A stretch of DNA of 64,000 nucleotides from an uncultured Rhodospirillaceae bacterium (GTDB taxonomy: Bacteria; Pseudomonadota; Alphaproteobacteria; Reyranellales; Reyranellaceae). The notes below the pieces were generated by a model, which worked only from the letters and a program-made list of their open reading frames with translations, did not search any database and was not told the origin of the DNA. The position numbers and the translations under genes were made by a program. Numbering within the stretch: position 1 is the stretch's first letter; the number at the start of each line of letters is the position of its first letter. Positions 7,195 to 16,801 of the stretch are shown here, in pieces. The stretch spans positions 78,191 to 142,190 of the forward strand of contig CAMFGZ010000014.1 in the NCBI GenBank assembly GCA_945952105.1, read 5' to 3'.

Positions 7195-9356
7195 CCTCTG
7201 CCAGCGACGTGCTGCCGAACGAAACGCGGCCTGTCTCGATGGTCACGAGGCTCTTCTATCTGCTGGTTTCGATCGTCGCCCTGGTGCCCGCCGCCTTCGT
7301 CATCATCACACCGTTCGATCTCCAGACGCAGGCCATCTTTGCCGTCTTCACGGCCGCGATCTTCCTGCTGGTCAACCGCTTCAAGAGTCGCACCGCAACC
7401 CTGGTCATCGTCTCGCTGTCGGCGATCGTCTCGACCCGCTATCTGTGGTGGCGAACGACCGAGACGCTGGGCTTCATCGATCCGTTCGACATGATGTTCG
7501 GCTACGGCCTCTACGCTGCCGAGGTCTATGCCTGGATCGTGCTGATGATTGGCTATTTCCAGGTTCTGTGGCCGCTCGAGCGGCAGCCGGCGCCGCTGCC
7601 GGCCGACGTCAAGGAATGGCCCACGGTCGACGTCTTCATCCCGACCTACAACGAGAGTCTCGATGTCGTGAAGCCGACCGTTCTGGCGGCGATGGCGATG
7701 GATTACCCGGCCGACAAGTTCAAGGTCTACATTTTGGACGATGGCCGCCGGCCGGAATTCAAGCGCTTCGCCGAGGCGGCGGGCTGCGGTTATCTGATCC
7801 GTCCGTCCAACGAGCATGCGAAGGCCGGCAACATCAATCACGCCCTGACGATCACCAAGGGCAAGCTGATCGCCATCTTCGACTGCGACCATATCCCGAC
7901 GCGGGCCTTCCTGCAGATGACTGTCGGCTGGTTCCTGCGCGACCGCAAGCTCGGCATGCTGCAGACGCCGCATCATTTCTATTCGCCCGATCCGTTCGAG
8001 CGCAATCTCGGCACCTTCGGCCGCGTGCCCAACGAGGGCCAGCTCTTCTACGGCCTGATCCAGCCCGGCAACGACTTCTGGAACGCGACCTTCTTCTGCG
8101 GCTCCTGCGCGGTGTTGAGTCGCGAGGCGCTCGACGAAGTGGGCGGCATCGCCGTCGAGACGGTGACCGAGGACGCCCACACCTCGCTGCGCATGCATCG
8201 CAAGGGCTGGAACACGGCCTATCTTCGGTGGCCTCTGGCGTCCGGCCTGGCGACAGAGCGGCTCTCGATCCACATCGGCCAGCGCATGCGCTGGGCGCGC
8301 GGGATGATCCAGATTTTCCGCACCGACAATCCGCTGCTGGGGCGCGGCCTGACCTTCGGCCAGCGCATCTGCTACCTCAATGCGATGATGTACTTCCTGT
8401 TCCCGGTGCCGCGCTTCGTCTTCCTGACAGCGCCGGTGGCGTATTTGCTGACCTCGCAGAACATCATCGTTGCGAGCGCGCTCATGGTGATGGCCTATGC
8501 CGGCCCGCACATGTTCCACACGCTCTGTACGCAATCGCGGCTCGACGGAAAGTACCGCTATTCGTTCTGGGGCGAGATCTACGACAACGTGCTGCTGTTC
8601 CACATCATGGGGCCGACGCTACTGGCGCTGATCAACCCGAAGGCCGGCAGCTTCAACGTGACCAGCAAGGGCGGCGTGCTGGAGAAGGAGCTCTACGACA
8701 CGCCGATCATGCGGCCGCTGATGATCCTCGCGGTGGTGCTGCTGGGAGCGATCGGTGTCGGTGTCTATCGCCTGCTGTTCACCGAGCTGTTCCCTGGCGA
8801 CGCACCCGTGCTCTGGATGAACCTGTTCTGGTGCTTCTACAGCGCCTTCACCGTCTTTGCCGCCCTGGCCGTCGGGCGGGAGAGGCGGCAGGTCCGTGCA
8901 CAGCCGCGCGTGCGGATCAGACAACCGGTCGCGCTCTATTTCGACGGCCGGCGCTCGTTGCTCGGCCGGACGGAGGACCTTTCGCTGGGCGGCGGCCTGT
9001 TGCGCATGGACGACGTCGCGACCGACGTGACGATCAACGAAGAAGTGTTCATCAACTTCGAGCAGATCGAGGGCGACTCCGGCGTTCCCGCACGCGTCGT
9101 CGCGGTCAAAGGGCGCGAAGTGCGCCTCGAATTCATGCCCCAGTCGCTGGACGACGAACGTACGATCGTCAGCGCCGTGTTCGGGCGCGCCGATGCCTGG
9201 CTGAACTGGGACGACCGGCCGCCGGATACAGTCGGCAAGTCACTGGTCGACCTGTCGGGTGCCATTCGGGGACTAGCCGGCATGGCGTTCCGCAACATGC
9301 GCCGGTCGCGGGAGACAGTACAGCAACCGCTGGCGGCGCCGTCGAGGCCGGCGTGA
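7191..9356 (+). CDS. bcsA: Cellulose synthase catalytic subunit BcsA (UDP-forming), with PilZ domain
   Basis: This 721-residue inner-membrane GT2 enzyme polymerises UDP-glucose to beta-1,4-glucan and threads it across the membrane with BcsB. N-terminal membrane helices precede the GT domain (VDVFIPTYNES, residue 146 on). The substrate and catalytic residues are Asp183 (ILDDGRR), Asp231/Asp233 (FDCDH), Asp328 (TEDAHTS) and QRMRW (364-368); FFCGSCA of the acceptor site is intact. After more helices comes a PilZ domain with RRQVR (565-569) and DLSLGG (596-601), the c-di-GMP binding motifs. The start ATG 7191 overlaps bcsQ. All key residues are present, so the enzyme should be active and c-di-GMP gated. 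Confidence 0.97.
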   Translation: MTSASDVLPNETRPVSMVTRLFYLLVSIVALVPAAFVIITPFDLQTQAIFAVFTAAIFLLVNRFKSRTATLVIVSLSAIVSTRYLWWRTTETLGFIDPFDMMFGYGLYAAEVYAWIVLMIGYFQVLWPLERQPAPLPADVKEWPTVDVFIPTYNESLDVVKPTVLAAMAMDYPADKFKVYILDDGRRPEFKRFAEAAGCGYLIRPSNEHAKAGNINHALTITKGKLIAIFDCDHIPTRAFLQMTVGWFLRDRKLGMLQTPHHFYSPDPFERNLGTFGRVPNEGQLFYGLIQPGNDFWNATFFCGSCAVLSREALDEVGGIAVETVTEDAHTSLRMHRKGWNTAYLRWPLASGLATERLSIHIGQRMRWARGMIQIFRTDNPLLGRGLTFGQRICYLNAMMYFLFPVPRFVFLTAPVAYLLTSQNIIVASALMVMAYAGPHMFHTLCTQSRLDGKYRYSFWGEIYDNVLLFHIMGPTLLALINPKAGSFNVTSKGGVLEKELYDTPIMRPLMILAVVLLGAIGVGVYRLLFTELFPGDAPVLWMNLFWCFYSAFTVFAALAVGRERRQVRAQPRVRIRQPVALYFDGRRSLLGRTEDLSLGGGLLRMDDVATDVTINEEVFINFEQIEGDSGVPARVVAVKGREVRLEFMPQSLDDERTIVSAVFGRADAWLNWDDRPPDTVGKSLVDLSGAIRGLAGMAFRNMRRSRETVQQPLAAPSRPA

Positions 9357-12145
9357 GGCCTGCAGCCGTCCGTCACGCGGCGGTGGCTCTGGTGTTCGCG
9401 CTCGTGGCCCCGGCCGCGGCGCAACGGGCCGCGGATCCGTCGGCGGGTACGGGGGCGCCGCCCGCGACCTATTTCCCGCCGCAGGCGAACTCGCCGCAGG
9501 TTCAGCTCACACAGCCCACCCCGGTGACGCCGAAGTTCGAGTTGCCGTCCACATTTCCCTCGATCCCGTCCGGCGTGGCGGTCATCCCGCCGACGGAGTC
9601 GCAGGGCCAGAGACCGCTGGGCCCGGCGCCGTCCACGCCCCTGCCGACCACCACCCCGATGCCGCCGGCCAATGTCGCGACGCCGATCGTTCCCCCGACG
9701 ATTCCGCCGGCCGCCGGTTCCGCTCCCGGAAGCGCGACGCCCGCAGGCCCGGCTCCTGTCAGCCCGGTTCCGGCGGGTGCCCAACGGTCGCAGAGCCCTC
9801 CGGCCGCCGCCGCGCCGGCGGCGCCGGGGATGGCGCCGCCCGTCGCTGGCGTTCCTGCCGCGGGAACGGTGCCCGCGGCCTCACCGGTCACCACCACGCC
9901 CGTGCCGTCGGCCGGATCGGGCCGGCCCGATGTGCTGCCCGTGCCCTCGCCGCTTCCGACGGCGGGCTATCCGATGTTCACCGGCACCGGAGAGGGGCGC
10001 AGCCAGCTCATCCGCCTGCGTGACATCAGGGGGAGGGCCCTCCATCTCGAGGGCGCCGTCGCCGAGGGTGGCGTCACGTTCACCACCCGCCAGGACGATG
10101 CCTTCGTCGCCGCCCGCATCAGCCTCGTTTTCAGCTATTCCAATGCGGTTGCGCGGGACGAAGGCGAACTCGCTGTCTTCCTCAACAACGAGCCGATCGG
10201 CACCGTTCCCCTCGGCAAGTCGCGGGGCCCCAAGGCGCGTGCCGAGTTCACCTTCACCCCCGCGCTGCTGACGACCGACAACCGCCTGCAATTCCGTTTC
10301 ACGCTGAAGGGGCAGGGCGCGACCGCCTGCAAGCTCGATCGCGACAAGGCCATCTGGGTGAACATCGAGCCGGCGACGTTCATCTTCCTCAGCACCACGC
10401 GGCTGCCGCTGGCCGACGATCTGTCCTTCCTGCCGCGGCCCTTCGCCGATCCCAAGGATCCTCTCCCGCTCAGCCTGCCGTTCGTCCTGCCGGCCAAGCC
10501 CGAGCCGGGCGTCATCCAGGCGGCGGGCATGGTGGCCGGTTATTTCGGCCTCATCGCCGGCGCCAAGGGCGCCACTTTTCCCGTGCAGTACACCGGCCTG
10601 CCGGCCGGCAATGCCGTCGTGCTGGTCGAGGGCGGCCATTATCCCGCGGGGATCGCCGCCATCCCCGGACAGGGTCCGCGGGTGGCCGTGATCGCCAATC
10701 CCTCGCAGGTCGACAGCAAACTGCTGCTGATCATCGGCGAGAATGCCGAGGAACTGCAGGCCGCCGCCGGAACCCTTGCCACCGCGACCGCGCGGTTGAC
10801 CGGTGGCTGGTCGGCGGCCACGGAACCCCTGCCGCCGCCACGCCGGGCCTATGACGCACCGAAATGGATTCCCAGCAATCGCCCGGTGCGGCTGGGCGAA
10901 CTCGCCGATGGCGGCGCGCTGAACGGCCGCCGGCTGATCGACTCGCCGCAGATTTCGTTCCGCACCGCGCCTGACCTGTTCTTCGGCGCCCTGTCGGGCG
11001 GCACGATGTATCTGCACATCCGTCGAGCCGACGAAAGCTGGATCGATGCCGGCAACTCGCGTGTGTTCGTAGACTTGAATCAGCGCGTGGTGGGCGAGAT
11101 TCCGCTGGAGCCGAAGCTGAAGGTGTTGTCGCGCCTGAAGGAATGGATGTTTCCTGGCAAGGCAGACGACCGCGTGAGTCAGGTGCTGCTGCCGGGCTTC
11201 CAGCTCGCGAGCCAGAACCATCTCGATTTCCTGTTCGAACTGCGGGCCAAGGCGGATGCCGACTGCGAGATGCTGGACTGGAGCGATCGCACCGGCATCG
11301 ACCCGAACTCGACCATCGATCTCAGCCGCGTCGCACACTTCGCCGCCTTCCCGAACCTGGCGCTGTTCGCCAATGCAGGCTTCCCCTTCACCCGCTACGC
11401 CGATCTGGCCACCACCGCGTTCGTGATGCCGGAGACTTCCGCACCGGAAGAAGTCCAGGCGATGCTCAATCTGCTGGGGATGATGGCCGATGCCACCGGC
11501 GTGGCGCCGACCCGTTTCAAGGTCACCGACGCTGCCCGCGTCGACCAGGTGGCAGACCGGGACCTGATCGTCATCGGACTGCAGTCGTCCCAGCCTTTGC
11601 TAAAGGAATGGGGCGGCAACAGCTCGGTGCAGATTACCAGCACCAGCGTCACGGCGGGCCCTGGTCTCACCTTCCTGCAGCGTCAGCTCCAGCCGGTCGA
11701 TCCGCGTGCACCCTACTATCGCGGCGCCGCACCCGAACTGGCCAAGGCCAATCTCGGCAAGCCCTACGCCTACCTCACGAGCTTCTGGTCGCCGCTCAAC
11801 GCCGACCGGCTGGTCGTCATGGTCGGCAGCACCCAGCCGGCGAACTTGGTCGAAATGAGCAATCAGCTCGGCGATCCCGAGCAGGTCGCCAACGTGCAGG
11901 GCGATTTCTATTATCTGACAAGCGGTAAGGGCGAATTCTACACGTCCGGAATCAGGAAGTTCGTTGGAGGGCTGCCGATTTGGTGGCGAATTCAATGGCT
12001 TGCAGGTTCTTTTGAGCTTGCTGCATTCATTTGCGTTATTTGTGTTATATTGATTTTCGCAGTGACGATTGAGCGTTTCTCCGCGCACCGGGCGAACCGG
12101 ATTCTGGTGCGGGGATTGCCGAACCGACCGAAGGAAACCGTTTGA
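9353..12145 (+). CDS. bcsB: Cellulose synthase periplasmic subunit BcsB, with Pro-rich N-terminal extension
   Basis: This 930-residue protein starts at GTG 9353, which overlaps the bcsA stop; a signal peptide (AVALVFALVAPAAAQ) follows at once. Residues of roughly 30-200 are a Pro/Ala-rich, low-complexity linker. The conserved BcsB region begins near SQLIRLRDIRGRALHLEG, with later FVDLNQRVVGEIPLEPK. A C-terminal membrane anchor (LAAFICVICVILIFAVTI) packs on BcsA in known structures. At 930 residues it is longer than commonly seen BcsB proteins (about 720-800), and the linker accounts for the excess. The DNA for the anchor helix (about 12000-12070) is notably AT-rich against the rest of the gene. 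Its role is to guide the glucan chain through the periplasm. Confidence 0.93.
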   Translation: MRPAAVRHAAVALVFALVAPAAAQRAADPSAGTGAPPATYFPPQANSPQVQLTQPTPVTPKFELPSTFPSIPSGVAVIPPTESQGQRPLGPAPSTPLPTTTPMPPANVATPIVPPTIPPAAGSAPGSATPAGPAPVSPVPAGAQRSQSPPAAAAPAAPGMAPPVAGVPAAGTVPAASPVTTTPVPSAGSGRPDVLPVPSPLPTAGYPMFTGTGEGRSQLIRLRDIRGRALHLEGAVAEGGVTFTTRQDDAFVAARISLVFSYSNAVARDEGELAVFLNNEPIGTVPLGKSRGPKARAEFTFTPALLTTDNRLQFRFTLKGQGATACKLDRDKAIWVNIEPATFIFLSTTRLPLADDLSFLPRPFADPKDPLPLSLPFVLPAKPEPGVIQAAGMVAGYFGLIAGAKGATFPVQYTGLPAGNAVVLVEGGHYPAGIAAIPGQGPRVAVIANPSQVDSKLLLIIGENAEELQAAAGTLATATARLTGGWSAATEPLPPPRRAYDAPKWIPSNRPVRLGELADGGALNGRRLIDSPQISFRTAPDLFFGALSGGTMYLHIRRADESWIDAGNSRVFVDLNQRVVGEIPLEPKLKVLSRLKEWMFPGKADDRVSQVLLPGFQLASQNHLDFLFELRAKADADCEMLDWSDRTGIDPNSTIDLSRVAHFAAFPNLALFANAGFPFTRYADLATTAFVMPETSAPEEVQAMLNLLGMMADATGVAPTRFKVTDAARVDQVADRDLIVIGLQSSQPLLKEWGGNSSVQITSTSVTAGPGLTFLQRQLQPVDPRAPYYRGAAPELAKANLGKPYAYLTSFWSPLNADRLVVMVGSTQPANLVEMSNQLGDPEQVANVQGDFYYLTSGKGEFYTSGIRKFVGGLPIWWRIQWLAGSFELAAFICVICVILIFAVTIERFSAHRANRILVRGLPNRPKETV

Positions 12146-12157
12146 GCCCGGGGGCTT

Positions 12158-15100
12158 ATGACGAGGAGTGATCGAACCGAGCGAAGTGGCGCCCTGAAGA
12201 GCGTGCTCGCCAGCGCGGTCGTCGTCCTGTCGGCTTCCGGCCAGGCTCTGGCGGCGCCGCCGGCATCGGCCGATCCGTCGTCTTCGGCCTACGGCCTGCT
12301 GTTCGAGCAGGCGACGATGTGGCGGGAGCGCAATCGTCCCGACCTCGCCGCTCAATCCCTGCGCAAGATACTCGAGAGCCAGCCGGACAATACCGAGGCG
12401 CTTTTCCAGCTGGGCTCGATCGAGTTGCAGAGCCAGCGTTTCGACCAGGTCCGCTCGACGATCCAGCGCCTGCGCCAGATTGATCCCAACGACGCCCGTG
12501 CGGCCGAGCTCGAGCGCGCGATGGCGGTCGGGCAGACCGACGAGGTGGCCCTGGCCGAGGCGCGTCGCCTGGCCGCCGCCGGTGCCTACGACCGGGCAAT
12601 CGCTGCCTACCAGCGTGCCTTCCGGGGCGGCCCGCCCCCCTTCGACCTCGCCGTCGAATATTATGAGACCCTGGCCGGAACGGGCACCGGCTGGGAAGAG
12701 GCGCGGATCCGGCTGAAGGCGCTGGCCGAGCGCAGCTACGCGACGTCCCGCACCAAGTTCGCCTATGCCCGCGTGCTCACCTACAATGAACAGACCCGGC
12801 GCGAGGGCATCGTGCTGCTGGCCGAACTGGCCAGCGATCCCGCGGTCGGGCAGGCCTCGTTCGAGGCGATGCGCCAGGCCATGCTCTGGCTGACCGTCGG
12901 TCCTCAGGACAAGCCATTCTTCGAGTCCTATCTCAAGCGCTTCCCCGGCGACACGATGGTGCGCGACAGGCTGGTCGATTCGCAGCGGCCGGTGCGGCAG
13001 GATCCGATCGGCGCGGCGCTCAACGAAGCCTACCGGCTCTCCGACCAGGGCTTGAACGACCAGGCCGTGGCGCGGTTCGAGGGTATCCTTCAATCGGATC
13101 CGACCAACGCGGACGCGGTGGCCGGCATCGGCATCGTGCGCTTGCGTCAGGAGCGGTTTGCCGACGCCCGCGACCAGCTCGACAAAGCCATCAAGATGGC
13201 GCCCAGCCGGGCCGCCGATTGGGCGCCGGCCCTCGAGTCGGCGAACTTCTGGCTGTCCTACCGCGACGCGGTCTCGATGCGGGACAGGGGCGATTTCGCC
13301 CAGGCGGAAAAGATCGTCCGGCCACTGGCCGACCATACCGGCACCCCCAAGGAACGCGGCATGGCACAGGCCCTGATGGGCGACCTGTTGCGTCGCCAGG
13401 GCAAGGCGCGGGAGGCCGAGGGCTATTATCGCGACGCACTCAACCGCGATCCCGGAAACAAGGAGGCACAGGCCGGCCTCTATCAGGTCCTGACCGCGCA
13501 GGGCCGGGACACCCGCACCGAGCCGCTTCTTGCCAACCTCGACCCGTCGGTACGCAACCGCATCCAGTCCGATGGCAGCCAGGAAGCCGCGCAGCGTCTG
13601 CGCACGCAGGCCGTCGGCCTGGAGCGTTCGCAGCCCGAGCGTGCCGAACAGCTCTTCCGCGAAGCCATGCGCATGGATCCGTCCAGCCCCTGGATCCGCT
13701 ACGACCTCGCGAAATTCCTGGTGAAGCGGGGACGGGCGCCCGAAGCGCAGGCGCTGATCGACGAATTGGTCGCCAGCGGGCGGTCAGAGAGCATCTACGC
13801 GGCGGCCGTCTATTATTCCGAACAGCAGCGCACCGGCGAGGCTGTCGCCTTGCTCGATCGTATTCCCGCGAACCAGCGCTCGGCGCGGATGAACACGTTG
13901 CGCAACGATCTGCGCAATGCCGGCGATACCGACCAGCTCATCGCCGCGGCGAAGGCGGGCGATGCAGGCGCGCGTGCCACGCTGGCCGCACGGGCCAATG
14001 CCGCCAACGCGACGCCCGCGCAGCAGGCCAATGCGGCCCTGGCGCTGGCCAAGGTCGGCGAGCGCGCGCAGGCAATGGCCGTCGTCCGCCGCCTCCAGGT
14101 CCGCAACGACCTCAGCGCCGATACCCTACGCACCTTGTTTTACGCCTCGTCCGAGGCGGGCCAGGATGCCGAGGCCAACGCGCTGCTGGCACGCATCTCC
14201 AAGAACACCGGCGGCCGCGACGTCGCGAACCTCCAGGAATCGCTGGCGATCCAGCAGTCCGACCGGCTGCGCCAGCAAAAGAACCTCACGGCCGCCTACG
14301 ACGTGTTGCTGCCGTACGTTTCCGGTCCGTCGCCGAGTGTCGGAGCCCGGCTGGCGCTGGCGCGCGTCTACAAGGACTCGGGCTTCAGCGAACAGGCGAT
14401 CCAGGTGCTCGACGGCATCATGGTGTCGTCGCCGGCCGATCCCGACACGCTGCAGCAGGCGGTGAACATCGCGGTCGATCTCAAGCGTTACGAGCGGGCC
14501 GACGTATGGTTGGCCGAGGCGCTGCGCCTGCAGCCGCAGAATCCGCGCCTTTACATGGTGCAGGCACGGCTGCTGCGCGCGCGCGGCGACACGACCGGCG
14601 CCAAGCGCGCCCTCGATACCGCCCAGCAGCTCAATCGAGGCCTGGGCCAAAGCGAGCTCGTTCCGGTCCCCGCACCGGCCCCGTCCGGCGGCGCGCCTGT
14701 CCAGCGAGCGGCCGCGGAGCCGGCGCGCAACACCGTATCCAGGGCGAGTTCGACCGCGGCCGAAAGCACGACTCAAAGTGCATCCGCGAACACCGGCGCA
14801 CCGGACGTCGTTGCACTTCGACCGGTCGGAAAGAACGAAGACGCCGCGTTGATGGATGAATTCGAACGGCGCGTTGCCGCGAAGAAGTCGCCTGCCACCA
14901 GCACCGATGGCGCGCCGAGCCGGTCCGACGTCATGTCGCTCGACCGTCCGTCGCTGGCCACGCCGGCCGTGCTGACGGCACAGGCGGGGCCGGTGCGCGC
15001 CGAGCCTATCCAGGTCGCCCAGGGCAATCCGCTGGTGCCCCTGCGCCGGCCGGGTGGCGAGAGCAGTGCCAGCACTTCGGTGACCGCCATGACGCCGCCG

Positions 15101-16288
15101 CCCCTGCCGGGAACGCCGGGTGCGCCAGCCGGCTCGATGAGCGACAACGATCCGCTCAGCCGCGAGATCGACCGCGAACTGAATTCGCTGAAGAAGCAGA
15201 CAGCGATCATCGTCGACGGCGGGCTGGGCTTCCGCGGCCGGTCCGGCGAATCGGGCCTCGGCCGTGTAAACGAGCTAAATGTGCCGATCAAGGCACGCAT
15301 TCCCGTTGGCAACGCCGCCCTCGTGCCGACGATCATGCCCGTGACTCTCGATGCCGGCACGATCGCGGCCGATCCATCGACCCTGGCACGCTACGGTGCG
15401 AATTCGATCGTCGGACTGGCCGGCGTAATTCAACCCAACAACGCAAGGGCGACGGGCATCGCCTTCGGCATGGGCATCGATTGGGGCCGCCTCACCGCGG
15501 ACGTCGGCAGCACGCCGCTCGGCTTCCCGATCACCAACATCGTCGGCGGCATCGTCTGGAACCAGCCGCTGGGCGACAAGATGAACATGAAGCTCGAGGC
15601 ATCGCGCCGGGCCGTCACGGACTCTGTGCTGTCCTATGCTGGCGTGACCGATCCCATCACCGGCACGACCTGGGGCGGCGTGATCCGCAACGGCGGCGAG
15701 GCGATCGTGAGCTACGACGATCAGACGCTCGGCATCTACACCAAGTTCGCCTACGGCTACTACACGGGCAACAACGTACCGACCAACCAGTCCTACGAGT
15801 TCACCTCGGGCGCCTATTTCCGCCCCATCAAGGACGAGAGCCAGGAACTCAAGGTCGGCATCTCTGCGACCTACCTGAGCTACAATCAGAACCTCAGTTA
15901 CTTCACCTTCGGCCAGGGCGGCTACTTCAGCCCGCAAAGCTTCTACAGCCTGACCTTCCCGGTCGACTGGACGGAGACTTCCGGCAAGTTCACCTACAGT
16001 GCGGGCGCCACGCTGGGCGTCCAGAGCATCCAGCAGAGTTCGGCGCTCTTCTTTCCCAACAACTACTACCTGCAGAACGCGGCGAACATCCTGGCGTCCA
16101 GCGGCGCCATCGCGATCTCGCCGATCTTCCCGTCGCAGAGCAACACCGGCATCGCCTTCGGCCTGCGACTGGGCTTCGAATATGCGGCGACCGAACGGAC
16201 GTCGATCGGTGCGAAGGCCAATTTCGACAACGCATACCAGTACGATCAGGGCACAATTCTGCTATTCCTGAAAAGCTCGTTCAACTAA
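12158..16288 (+). CDS. bcsC: Cellulose export porin BcsC (TPR plus outer-membrane barrel)
   Basis: This 1,376-residue protein begins at ATG 12158 with a signal sequence (VLASAVVVLSASGQALAA). Residues to about 830 form a long array of tetratricopeptide repeats, for example ALFQLGSIELQSQRFDQV and ALMGDLLRRQGKAREAEGYY. A Ser/Pro/Ala-rich linker follows, then a C-terminal BcsC barrel domain with GGLGFRGRSGESGLGRVNEL and VTLDAGTIAADP. The TPR superhelix scaffolds the periplasm and the barrel is the outer-membrane exit pore. It lies 12 bp after bcsB. Its length is somewhat above the roughly 1,150-1,300 residues of common homologues because of the linker. Confidence 0.94.
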   Translation: MTRSDRTERSGALKSVLASAVVVLSASGQALAAPPASADPSSSAYGLLFEQATMWRERNRPDLAAQSLRKILESQPDNTEALFQLGSIELQSQRFDQVRSTIQRLRQIDPNDARAAELERAMAVGQTDEVALAEARRLAAAGAYDRAIAAYQRAFRGGPPPFDLAVEYYETLAGTGTGWEEARIRLKALAERSYATSRTKFAYARVLTYNEQTRREGIVLLAELASDPAVGQASFEAMRQAMLWLTVGPQDKPFFESYLKRFPGDTMVRDRLVDSQRPVRQDPIGAALNEAYRLSDQGLNDQAVARFEGILQSDPTNADAVAGIGIVRLRQERFADARDQLDKAIKMAPSRAADWAPALESANFWLSYRDAVSMRDRGDFAQAEKIVRPLADHTGTPKERGMAQALMGDLLRRQGKAREAEGYYRDALNRDPGNKEAQAGLYQVLTAQGRDTRTEPLLANLDPSVRNRIQSDGSQEAAQRLRTQAVGLERSQPERAEQLFREAMRMDPSSPWIRYDLAKFLVKRGRAPEAQALIDELVASGRSESIYAAAVYYSEQQRTGEAVALLDRIPANQRSARMNTLRNDLRNAGDTDQLIAAAKAGDAGARATLAARANAANATPAQQANAALALAKVGERAQAMAVVRRLQVRNDLSADTLRTLFYASSEAGQDAEANALLARISKNTGGRDVANLQESLAIQQSDRLRQQKNLTAAYDVLLPYVSGPSPSVGARLALARVYKDSGFSEQAIQVLDGIMVSSPADPDTLQQAVNIAVDLKRYERADVWLAEALRLQPQNPRLYMVQARLLRARGDTTGAKRALDTAQQLNRGLGQSELVPVPAPAPSGGAPVQRAAAEPARNTVSRASSTAAESTTQSASANTGAPDVVALRPVGKNEDAALMDEFERRVAAKKSPATSTDGAPSRSDVMSLDRPSLATPAVLTAQAGPVRAEPIQVAQGNPLVPLRRPGGESSASTSVTAMTPPPLPGTPGAPAGSMSDNDPLSREIDRELNSLKKQTAIIVDGGLGFRGRSGESGLGRVNELNVPIKARIPVGNAALVPTIMPVTLDAGTIAADPSTLARYGANSIVGLAGVIQPNNARATGIAFGMGIDWGRLTADVGSTPLGFPITNIVGGIVWNQPLGDKMNMKLEASRRAVTDSVLSYAGVTDPITGTTWGGVIRNGGEAIVSYDDQTLGIYTKFAYGYYTGNNVPTNQSYEFTSGAYFRPIKDESQELKVGISATYLSYNQNLSYFTFGQGGYFSPQSFYSLTFPVDWTETSGKFTYSAGATLGVQSIQQSSALFFPNNYYLQNAANILASSGAIAISPIFPSQSNTGIAFGLRLGFEYAATERTSIGAKANFDNAYQYDQGTILLFLKSSFN

Positions 16289-16310
16289 GTCGCCCCACAA
16301 CGGTCTTTCG

Positions 16311-16799
16311 ATGGCTGTCCGCCCCGCAAACATTTCATTCGACGCAATGACCCTGGCCGCCGCCGCCCGGCGCTCCAGCCCACCGCACTGGCGGATCTTC
16401 ATGGAGGCCCTGGGGACGGCGCTGGCGCAGGTCGCGGGCGACGAGCAGGCGCTTCGCGTGCTGGCCGCAGTGGGGGCGACCATCGCCCGCGAACAGCCGG
16501 TGCCGGTCTGCAATTCGCTGACAGACCTCAAGGCGGCGATGAATGCCGGTTTGCAGACCCTCGACTGGGGCCAGGTCGATATCTACGAGGCCGAGAAGGC
16601 GCTCGAATTCGTCGTCATCGGCTATCCGTGTTTCGAGGGTGTCGAGGCGCAGACGGCGTTTGCCGCCATTCTCGAAGCGCTGCTCGAGGGCTGGCTCGCC
16701 CAGCAGGCGGCGCGATCCGGCCTCTCGATGCGCCTCGTCGAACGCGGCAGCGGTCCTTATCCGCCTCTGGTCTTTCGCTACGAACGGTCCGGCGCCTAG
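16311..16799 (+). CDS. bcsD: Cellulose synthase subunit D (BcsD/AcsD)
   Basis: This 162-residue soluble protein begins at ATG 16311, 22 bp after bcsC. The sequence HWRIFMEALGTALAQVAG, then FVVIGYPCFEGVEAQTAF and a C-terminal PPLVFRYERSGA match the small AcsD family. In Komagataeibacter this protein forms octameric rings guiding glucan chains and promoting crystalline, ordered cellulose; length fits (about 156). It has no signal sequence. Its presence marks a type I-like operon rather than the E. coli bcsEFG type, which suggests production of structured cellulose. It ends two bases before bcsZ. Confidence 0.9.
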   Translation: MAVRPANISFDAMTLAAAARRSSPPHWRIFMEALGTALAQVAGDEQALRVLAAVGATIAREQPVPVCNSLTDLKAAMNAGLQTLDWGQVDIYEAEKALEFVVIGYPCFEGVEAQTAFAAILEALLEGWLAQQAARSGLSMRLVERGSGPYPPLVFRYERSGA

Positions 16800-16801
16800 C
16801 C

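Noticed and set aside
7445..9352. Upstream extension of the bcsB frame inside bcsA
   Set aside because: The extension is out-of-frame bcsA sequence; a signal peptide follows GTG 9353 directly, fixing the true start.
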